Both the position numbers and the translations under genes were made by a program. This document shows, in pieces, positions 1 to 4,883 of a DNA stretch of 5,321 nucleotides (position 1 is its first letter; each line of letters opens with the position of its first letter). Below the pieces are notes generated by a model. It saw only the letters and a program-made list of their open reading frames with translations. It ran no database searches and was not told the origin of the DNA. The DNA is taken from NCBI GenBank assembly GCA_903930805.1, contig CAIYZZ010000187.1:1-5321 (forward strand), given 5' to 3'. Origin of the DNA: an uncultured Rhodocyclaceae bacterium. Its GTDB lineage: Bacteria > Pseudomonadota > Gammaproteobacteria > Burkholderiales > Rhodocyclaceae.

Positions 1-98
1 ATCGACGACACGGACCGGTTCTTTGGCGTGAGGCGATAGCCGACGGTTTCATTGATTCCCCAATCTGATGCTTACTTGCTGACTGTAAAGGAATATCC
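1..98. other. Upstream leader, no confident gene
   Basis: This stretch precedes the first gene of the operon. One forward frame stays open from the window edge to a TAG at 37-39 (reading IDDTDRFFGVRR), so it could be the last dozen codons of an upstream gene. Another frame stays open to a TGA near 67. Neither can be distinguished from chance over so short a length. I see no convincing sigma-70 -35/-10 pair. The operon promoter is either here in a non-consensus form or upstream of the window. Confidence 0.35.
86..93 (+). promoter_or_regulatory. Ribosome binding site of the EF-hand gene
   Basis: TAAAGGAA, containing the AAGGA Shine-Dalgarno core, lies about 6 nt before the ATG at 99. It supports that ATG as the start. 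No other start codon nearby in this frame has a comparable site. Confidence 0.7.
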
Positions 99-947
99 AT
101 GTCGATCGACACTTCAGGAAATGCGCGGTTCAACCTGCCTTCTCCAAATCTGCGCGGACATGTTGCGCAGCGGACGGACAATGAAGGCCCCAACGCGGTA
201 GTTCGCCAGGAAGCACTCGGGCAATCCAAATTCAGGGATATCTTGATCCAATCCATCACGCAACCTGCCACGAGCGCCACGGCAACGGATCGGGGTGCGC
301 CCGATACCACAGGTAGTTCTGAGAACACGGTTCCCGATCAGGCACTCGCCAATTTTGTGCAGGATTTGTTTGCTGCGTTGGGAAGAAGCACGGGAAATAC
401 TGTTGGCATGCCGCTACCTCCAGAGGGGCCGGGATTGACCAAGGAAGCACTGACCAGTTCTCTTGAGGAAGCCAAGTCCTCCGACAGCAACCGTTATGAT
501 CGCAACCTTGCACTTCTGAACAACTTCGATACAGCCGACACGGATGGCAATGGTGCGATCAGCCACGATGAAGCGCATGCCTTCAATGAGGCGAACAGCA
601 TTCCCACGATTGAAGGTGGGGTACCGGTTCCTCCAGACCAGGCCTCTGTCAGCCAAGCCTATCAGCCCACATTCGGAGCACAGATGTCAGCGAATCTCCA
701 GGATTTGATCCAGCAGTTGGCTAGCGTGAATGAATCTTCAACGAACGGTTCATCGACTGCCACAGATGCGGCAACGCCTTCCGCATCCAATCCATTGCTG
801 AACTCCCTTGAGACCAGCTATAGCAATCTTGTAGGTGCCTTTGGTGGGGATTCCAGTTCGGGCTCCCTGGCACATTTCCTGGAAACCCTGAAGGGCAACC
901 TGAGTTCCCTCGGGTCGGCTGGAAATATCGTCAATACCACGGCCTGA
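99..947 (+). CDS. EF-hand domain protein, probable calcium binder
   Basis: A 282-residue protein with one canonical EF-hand loop at residues 147-158 (DTDGNGAISHDE). It has D1, D3, N5, G6, a hydrophobic residue at 8, S9 and E12, preceded by a plausible E helix (RNLALLNNF) and followed by a short F helix. This is the strong part of the call and predicts Ca2+ binding. The rest is low-complexity Ser/Thr/Ala/Asn-rich sequence with short amphipathic helix-like segments around residues 83-95 (LANFVQDLFAALG), 198-208, 237-249 and 256-268, ending in GNIVNTTA. It has no cysteine, no tryptophan, no hydrophobic signal peptide and no membrane segment. A Cys-free, low-complexity composition is common among substrates of non-Sec secretion, but export is only an inference. 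It is the first gene of a four-gene run whose other products look secreted. From memory it resembles uncharacterised betaproteobacterial EF-hand proteins. A secreted effector is an alternative. The specific function is unknown. Confidence 0.85.
   Translation: MSIDTSGNARFNLPSPNLRGHVAQRTDNEGPNAVVRQEALGQSKFRDILIQSITQPATSATATDRGAPDTTGSSENTVPDQALANFVQDLFAALGRSTGNTVGMPLPPEGPGLTKEALTSSLEEAKSSDSNRYDRNLALLNNFDTADTDGNGAISHDEAHAFNEANSIPTIEGGVPVPPDQASVSQAYQPTFGAQMSANLQDLIQQLASVNESSTNGSSTATDAATPSASNPLLNSLETSYSNLVGAFGGDSSSGSLAHFLETLKGNLSSLGSAGNIVNTTA
537..572 (+). other. EF-hand Ca2+-binding loop coding segment
   Basis: These codons specify the 12-residue loop DTDGNGAISHDE (residues 147-158 of the first protein). 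All coordinating positions match the consensus: Asp at 1 and 3, Asn at 5, Gly at 6, Ile at 8, Ser at 9 and the bidentate Glu at 12. Only one complete EF-hand is visible. EF-hands usually work in pairs, so the protein may dimerise or bind weakly as a single site. Confidence 0.88.
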
Positions 948-962
948 TCACCGGAGGGTGAT
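947..962 (+). promoter_or_regulatory. Shine-Dalgarno site inside a perfect small hairpin
   Basis: ATCACC (947-952) and GGTGAT (957-962) are exact reverse complements separated by GGAG. The ribosome binding site (GGAGG, 953-957) therefore sits mainly in the loop, the last base of the upstream TGA stop is in the stem, and the ATG of the next gene begins immediately after it. The GGAGG supports the start at 963. A regulatory role for the hairpin is inference. Confidence 0.6.
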
Positions 963-1676
963 ATGAATATGCATTATGGATTGATAGGGCTGGCCCTGAG
1001 CCTTCTGGTGCAGGGAGTCATTGCACAGGGTGCCGGTGGCCCACCTCAGGCCTACGAAGACTGCCGAGGCAAAAACCCAGGAGACGTGGTCCAGCACATG
1101 ACCCGCGAGGGGCGAGTTCCTGCAACCTGCGAGAGTTCTCCCGATGGATTGATTGCACGTCCGACAAATATTCCTGCCACTTCTCCAGTACAGCCCATTA
1201 GTGCAAGGCAATTCCGGTCGGGCTTTACCTTGGCCAGTGGTGCCAGCATCGATGGGGGTGTGTTACCGGTTGAGTACAGCTGCGACGGGGCGGGTGCATC
1301 GCCCGCTTTGCAGTGGTCAAACGCCCCTGCCGGCACCAAGGAGTTTGCCCTGATGGTGACGACGATACCTGCCGATGGGACAACCCGGTGGAACTGGGTG
1401 CTGTACGGCATCCCCAAGACCGCCACGGGACTGGCGAAAAATACCTCCGGAATCGGCATCCTGGGGGCGACCAGCCACGACATGAGCATCAGGTATGAGC
1501 CGCCGTGCCCGAATGGTCCAGGGGCAAAACTGTATATGATCACCGTGTATGCGCTCTCCGCATCACCCGCTCTGCCAGAGAGCCCGAACAAGGTTACTGG
1601 CGCCATTCTGACCAAGGCTATCAGTGCCATTACACTTGACTCGGCATCGATCAACATGAGTTTCGCGAGGCGTTGA
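963..1676 (+). CDS. Secreted PEBP/YbhB-like (Raf kinase inhibitor-like) protein
   Basis: A 237-residue protein. Residues 1-21 form a signal peptide (hydrophobic GLIGLALSLLVQGVI, cleavage likely VIA|QG). Residues 28-66 are a small segment with C34 and C56. Residues 84-235 are a YbhB/YbcL-type PEBP domain. Recognisable blocks are LPVEYSCDG (101-109), SPALQWSNAPAGTKEFAL (113-130), WNWVLYGIP (143-151), YEPPCPNGPGAKLY (178-191) and TVYALSASP (194-202), closing with a strand near ISAITLDSASINMSF. PEBP proteins bind anions or phosphorylated head groups. Here the usual DPD motif reads as TTIPAD (133-138), the WHW histidine is N144, and the later GDHR-type histidine is replaced (A188-K189). The classical pocket is thus altered and binding may differ. 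I recall similar variants fused to or beside YHYH-domain proteins. ATG 963 follows a GGAGG; Met3 (969) is a weaker alternative. It sits 15 nt after the EF-hand gene and 1 nt before the first phosphoesterase gene, so it is probably co-translated with both. The periplasmic or extracellular role is unknown. Confidence 0.85.
   Translation: MNMHYGLIGLALSLLVQGVIAQGAGGPPQAYEDCRGKNPGDVVQHMTREGRVPATCESSPDGLIARPTNIPATSPVQPISARQFRSGFTLASGASIDGGVLPVEYSCDGAGASPALQWSNAPAGTKEFALMVTTIPADGTTRWNWVLYGIPKTATGLAKNTSGIGILGATSHDMSIRYEPPCPNGPGAKLYMITVYALSASPALPESPNKVTGAILTKAISAITLDSASINMSFARR
1667..1670 (+). promoter_or_regulatory. RBS of first phosphoesterase gene, inside the upstream CDS
   Basis: GAGG lies 7 nt before the ATG at 1678 and within the final codons of the PEBP-like gene, whose TGA (1674-1676) is one base before that ATG. 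This arrangement implies translational coupling of the two genes and supports ATG 1678 as the start. Confidence 0.55.
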
Positions 1677-1677
1677 G

Positions 1678-3156
1678 ATGAGGACTCAGATTTGTCGTCT
1701 GTGGCTGTGCAGCTTGGCGCTGCTGGTTATTTCCACCGCCAACTATGCCCAAGACCAACAGGCGGAACGACGACAGCCTCCCCGGTCGGGCGATATGCGC
1801 CAAGCTGGCGGCCCCGGCCCGCGCCAACCCGTACCGGTGGTACCTCCTACGGGAGATGCTGACGTGATTCTCGGACGTCCAACCGGTTCATCCATTGCCT
1901 TAAGTGTCATGCGTTACGACCGTGACGGTAGCGTCGTCGTCTCGTATGGGCCGCGTGAGAGTGATCCTTCTGACCGAACCGGCGTTCTGTCCCTGAAGAA
2001 AGACCAACCGCAGGAAGTCACCCTGGACAAACTCCAGCCGAACAAGCGCTACAGCTATCAGATCAAGGATGCCGAAAGCGGGAAGTCACTGGTCAGCGGC
2101 AGTTTCCGCACCGCGCGCCCGACAGGCGATGCGTTCGTTTTCACGATTACCGCCGACTCTCATCTGGACCTGAACACCGATACGACGCTCTTTCAACGCA
2201 CGCTCGCCAATGCCAAGGCCGACGTCCCGGACTTTCATATTGACATGGGCGATACCTTCATGACCGGCAAGCATGAAAGCCGCGAGAATGCCGCCCAGCA
2301 GTATCGGGCCCAACGCATCTACTTTGCTCAGGCGGGCCAATCCCTGCCGTTCTATTTTGTTCTCGGCAACCATGACGGCGAAGAGGCCAGGCTTTCGCGG
2401 GATGGCCCGAAAAGTCGGCTCCCGCAGGACGGCGCGGAAAGCCTCGCGGTCTGGTCGAACGGGATGCGCAAGCGCTACTTTCCCAATCCGGTGTCTGATG
2501 CCTTCTACTCGGGAAATACGAAGCCGGATTCCTGGGCTGGCCAACTCCAGGACTACTATGCTTGGAGTTGGGGTGATGCCTTGTTCATTGTTCTCGATCC
2601 CTACTGGTACGGCAGTTCGCGTCGTGGCGATGAACGCTGGGATCTGTCTCTGGGGGATTCACAATACCAGTGGCTGAAACAGACACTCGCAACCAGCAAG
2701 GCACGCTACAAGTTTGTCTTCGTCCATCAGTTGATCGGTGGCCGCGACCGCCAGGGACGCGGGGGTGTTGAAGCCGCCGGGTTTGGCGAATGGGGCGGCC
2801 TGAACGCCGACGGCAGCGAGGGATTCAAGGCACACCGGCCTAGCTGGGGAATGCCCATCCACAGACTGCTGGTGCGCCACGGCGTGAGCGCCGTGTTCCA
2901 TGGCCATGACCACCTGTATGCCACACAGACGCTCGACGGCATCGTCTATCAGGAGGTGCCGCAGCCGGGGCATCCCGGACAAGGCGTACCCCGCTTCGCC
3001 GCCGAATACGGTTATCTGGCAGGAACGATTCTTGGTGGTGCCGGCCATCTGCGTGTGACAGTCGCGTCAGACAAGGCCACGGTCGATTTTGTCCGTGCCC
3101 AGACGGAGGGTAACCGGCAGGTCGCTCATACCTACAACATTCCCTCCATTCGGTAG
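1678..3156 (+). CDS. Secreted metallophosphoesterase with N-terminal PAP/Fn3-like domain (paralogue 1)
   Basis: A 492-residue protein. A Sec signal peptide spans about residues 1-24 (core LWLCSLALLVIS, cleavage near NYA|QD, or STA|N slightly earlier). A Pro/Arg/Gly-rich linker follows at 25-58 (AERRQPPR, GGPGPRQPVP). A beta domain of the purple-acid-phosphatase N-terminal or fibronectin type III kind covers about 60-146, starting at DVILGRPTGSS and ending at GSFRTAR. The calcineurin-like catalytic domain covers about 152-460. The metal-ligand motifs are complete: D160-S-H162, G191-D192, G230-N231-H232-D233, H350 (FVFVHQ) and G409-H410-D411-H412. This predicts a dinuclear-metal phosphoesterase acting on phosphomonoesters or diesters outside the cytoplasm. 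Unlike true purple acid phosphatases it has DxH rather than DxG and lacks the GDxxY tyrosine (GDTFM), so it belongs to the general metallophosphoesterase group. The substrate is unknown. It starts 1 nt after the PEBP-like gene and is followed 12 nt later by a paralogue of the same architecture. Confidence 0.92.
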   Translation: MRTQICRLWLCSLALLVISTANYAQDQQAERRQPPRSGDMRQAGGPGPRQPVPVVPPTGDADVILGRPTGSSIALSVMRYDRDGSVVVSYGPRESDPSDRTGVLSLKKDQPQEVTLDKLQPNKRYSYQIKDAESGKSLVSGSFRTARPTGDAFVFTITADSHLDLNTDTTLFQRTLANAKADVPDFHIDMGDTFMTGKHESRENAAQQYRAQRIYFAQAGQSLPFYFVLGNHDGEEARLSRDGPKSRLPQDGAESLAVWSNGMRKRYFPNPVSDAFYSGNTKPDSWAGQLQDYYAWSWGDALFIVLDPYWYGSSRRGDERWDLSLGDSQYQWLKQTLATSKARYKFVFVHQLIGGRDRQGRGGVEAAGFGEWGGLNADGSEGFKAHRPSWGMPIHRLLVRHGVSAVFHGHDHLYATQTLDGIVYQEVPQPGHPGQGVPRFAAEYGYLAGTILGGAGHLRVTVASDKATVDFVRAQTEGNRQVAHTYNIPSIR

Positions 3157-3157
3157 A

Positions 3158-3164
3158 AGCGAGA
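3158..3164 (+). promoter_or_regulatory. Weak RBS of second phosphoesterase gene
   Basis: AGCGAGA is the only purine-rich stretch in the 12-nt gap before ATG 3169 and is a poor match to AGGAGG. Translation of this gene probably depends partly on ribosomes finishing the previous gene. Confidence 0.35.
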
Positions 3165-3168
3165 TTTC

Positions 3169-4695
3169 ATGAAGCCCGCCGCCCGCTGTCTTGTCGTACT
3201 GACAACCCTATTTTTTGCTGCCATACAGACGGTCCAGGCCGAGAGGCTCACGCCTGAGCAACGGGCAGAGCGCCGCGTGCAACGCGGCGACAACCCCAAT
3301 CGTTCCGGGCGTACTCCGGACGTCCTGGCGCTGCCGGCCGATGTTGCCGAACTTGATCGTCTTTCCGTCATTCTTGGCCGCCCGACTGACACCACCGTCA
3401 CCGCCAGCATCGTGTCGAGCGAACCTCGGGAGGCCTTCATCGAATACGGAACTGAGCAGGGAAATTACCCACGCAAGACTTCAACTGTGAATCTCCCGGC
3501 CAATCAGTCTGCCCACGTGCTGCTTCAGGGCTTGCTCCCGGGCAAGCTGGCCTATTACCGCCTGCGTCACCGCAAGCTAGGCGAGACCGGGTTTGCAAAC
3601 AGTGTCGAACAGGCTGTCCAGATGCAGCGGTCCTCAGGCAGCCGCTTCGTATTCGAAATTCAGGGCGATTCTCATCCCGAGCGCCGCAACCAGTTCGACC
3701 CGACGATGTATGCGCAGACACTGCGTGCCGTTGCGGCCGATCGTCCGGACTTCTACATGCTGATCGGTGACGATTTCAGCGTCGATACTCTGCCAATCGT
3801 CAATGCCGAGACGGTCACGCAGCGCTATCGACTGCAACGTCCCTTCCTGTCCCTGGTCGGGCAGTCCGCACCGCTGTTCCTCGTCAATGGCAACCACGAA
3901 CAGGCGGCCAAGGTCAATCTGGATGGCACCCCAGACAATGTGGCCGTCTGGGCACAAAATGCCCGCAACGCCTATTTCCCGCAGCCTGCACCCGATGTTT
4001 TCTACACGGGGGACGCCACGCCGGTGCCGCACATCGGCCTGCTGCGCGATTACTACGCCTGGCACTGGGGCGATGCGCTGTTCGTGGTGATCGATCCGTA
4101 CTGGCATTCCGACCAGCCCGTTGATAACGTGTTCGGTGGTGGCAAGAAACATCGGGACCTGTGGGACATCACCTTGGGGGATGCCCAGTATCGTTGGCTC
4201 AAGCAGACGTTGGAATCAAGCAAGGCGAAATACAAACTCGTGTTTGCACACCACGTGCATGGTACGAGCCGGGGCGGTATCGAGCTGGCAGGCCTGTATG
4301 AGTGGGGTGGCAAGAGTCGTAATGGGGCCGATGAGTTTGCAAAACGTAGGCCGGGTTGGGCGATGCCCATCCATCCACTGATGGTGAAGAATGGCGTCAC
4401 GATCTTCTTCCAGGGGCACGACCACATCTTTGCCCGGCAGGAACTCGACGGGATTATTTACCAGACCCTTCCCGAGCCGGCCGACCCAAATTACGCGCTC
4501 TACAACGATCAGGCATTCCGGTCCGGCGACATCCTGCCGAACTCAGGCCGCATCCGCATCACCGTCGAACCGGCACAGGTGCGGTTGGAGTATGTCCGGT
4601 CCTATCTGCCGCGCGATGTAACGAACGCGCATCCCGATGGCGAGATAGCGTTTGCTTACTCTATAGAATCTGGAAAATCCCTCAAAGGTCGATAG
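3169..4695 (+). CDS. Secreted metallophosphoesterase with N-terminal PAP/Fn3-like domain (paralogue 2)
   Basis: A 508-residue protein. The signal peptide is residues 1-24 (core CLVVLTTLFFAAI, cleavage VQA|ER). A charged linker follows at 25-50 with LTPEQRAERR, sharing AERR with the linker of the preceding protein. The N-terminal beta domain covers about 64-150 (begins LSVILGRPTDTT). The catalytic domain covers about 160-470 with D167-S-H169, G200-D201, G241-N242-H243-E244, H361 (LVFAHH) and G416-H417-D418-H419, a complete metallophosphoesterase ligand set. Blocks shared with its neighbour include DYYAW-WGDALF, DPYW, YRWLKQTL/YQWLKQTL, EWGG and GHDH, so the two arose by duplication. Differences are GNHE instead of GNHD, GDDF instead of GDTF, a shorter loop after the VHQ/AHH histidine, an insert near 318-328 (DNVFGGGKKHR) and a longer C-terminus. 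The loop changes suggest a different substrate. It is a periplasmic or exported phosphoesterase of unknown substrate and the last gene of the operon. Confidence 0.92.
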   Translation: MKPAARCLVVLTTLFFAAIQTVQAERLTPEQRAERRVQRGDNPNRSGRTPDVLALPADVAELDRLSVILGRPTDTTVTASIVSSEPREAFIEYGTEQGNYPRKTSTVNLPANQSAHVLLQGLLPGKLAYYRLRHRKLGETGFANSVEQAVQMQRSSGSRFVFEIQGDSHPERRNQFDPTMYAQTLRAVAADRPDFYMLIGDDFSVDTLPIVNAETVTQRYRLQRPFLSLVGQSAPLFLVNGNHEQAAKVNLDGTPDNVAVWAQNARNAYFPQPAPDVFYTGDATPVPHIGLLRDYYAWHWGDALFVVIDPYWHSDQPVDNVFGGGKKHRDLWDITLGDAQYRWLKQTLESSKAKYKLVFAHHVHGTSRGGIELAGLYEWGGKSRNGADEFAKRRPGWAMPIHPLMVKNGVTIFFQGHDHIFARQELDGIIYQTLPEPADPNYALYNDQAFRSGDILPNSGRIRITVEPAQVRLEYVRSYLPRDVTNAHPDGEIAFAYSIESGKSLKGR

Positions 4696-4709
4696 GTCCT
4701 GAAGGACTT
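4694..4709 (+). terminator. Possible weak hairpin at operon end
   Basis: GTCC (4696-4699) and GGAC (4704-4707) pair around a TGAA loop, extended by one G-T and one A-T pair (4694-4709) and starting in the stop codon of the last gene. No T-run follows, so it is at best a weak terminator or a 3'-end stability hairpin. Confidence 0.25.
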
Positions 4710-4866
4710 CATGGATTCTCCTGCAATATTTTCATAGGCCGAACTGCTGACCGGTAGATTCAGCGTTCGACAGTCAGCAATGTGATGAGATAACGGTCGC
4801 TCGTGGCCAGCGATTTTCAGTTGCATCTATGCCAGCTTGTGGCCGAACTGAGACTTATAGTGGTTC
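4696..4866. other. Convergent intergenic region
   Basis: This lies between the end of the four-gene operon and the 3' end of the - strand binding-protein gene. It contains a short hairpin at 4694-4709, a 7-bp inverted repeat (TGCTGAC 4745-4751 / GTCAGCA 4773-4779) and a 10-bp direct repeat GGCCGAACTG at 4737-4746 and 4841-4850. I see no tRNA, no believable small ORF and no mobile-element ends. Transcription from both sides should end here, but no classical hairpin plus U-tract terminator is visible. Confidence 0.5.
4745..4779. repeat. 7-bp inverted repeat with 21-nt loop
   Basis: TGCTGAC at 4745-4751 is the exact reverse complement of GTCAGCA at 4773-4779. A competing 5-bp pairing GCTGA/TCAGC (4746-4750 with 4760-4764) uses the same left arm. 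No T-run follows. It may be part of a factor-dependent termination region, or may be chance. Confidence 0.3.
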
Positions 4867-4883
4867 CTATGGGGGCAGGAACC
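4862..4883. repeat. 7-bp perfect inverted repeat overlapping the 3' end of the binding-protein gene
   Basis: GGTTCCT (4862-4868) and AGGAACC (4877-4883) are exact reverse complements around an 8-nt loop. On the - strand the stem-loop covers the last codons and the TAG stop (4867-4869) of the substrate-binding protein gene. A second nested pairing, GGGG with CCCC (4872-4875 with 4882-4885), competes with it. No U-tract follows on either strand, so an intrinsic terminator is possible but not shown. It may instead protect the mRNA 3' end. Confidence 0.45.

Noticed and set aside
1..39. Tail of an upstream gene ending at TAG 37-39
   Set aside because: Only 12 codons are visible and another frame is also open; there is no motif to choose between them, so it is not called as a gene.
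177..212. Possible second EF-hand-like loop in the first protein (residues 27-38, DNEGPNAVVRQE)
   Set aside because: It has acidic residues at positions 1, 3 and 12, but Pro at position 5 and Asn instead of Gly at 6, and lacks a clear entering helix. It is probably chance.
1052..1657. 201-codon open frame on the - strand opposite the PEBP-like gene
   Set aside because: It lies antisense to a gene with a clear signal peptide and family motifs. Its translation shows no recognisable domain, and long antisense frames are common in GC-rich coding DNA.
2086..2544. 152-codon open frame on the - strand inside the first phosphoesterase gene
   Set aside because: It is a shadow of the real gene with low-information composition and no family features.
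3634..4152. 172-codon open frame on the - strand inside the second phosphoesterase gene
   Set aside because: It is wholly antisense to a conserved catalytic domain with intact motifs. No family resemblance and no ribosome binding site stand out.
4356..4757. 133-codon forward frame overlapping the end of the second phosphoesterase gene and extending past it
   Set aside because: It is mostly out-of-frame reading of the enzyme gene, rich in Arg/Pro/His as expected for a shifted frame. The part past 4695 shows no domain.
4694..4883. CRISPR array, attachment site or insertion-sequence ends in the intergenic region
   Set aside because: The repeats are too short, too few and irregularly spaced. 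There is no transposase, integrase or tRNA nearby.
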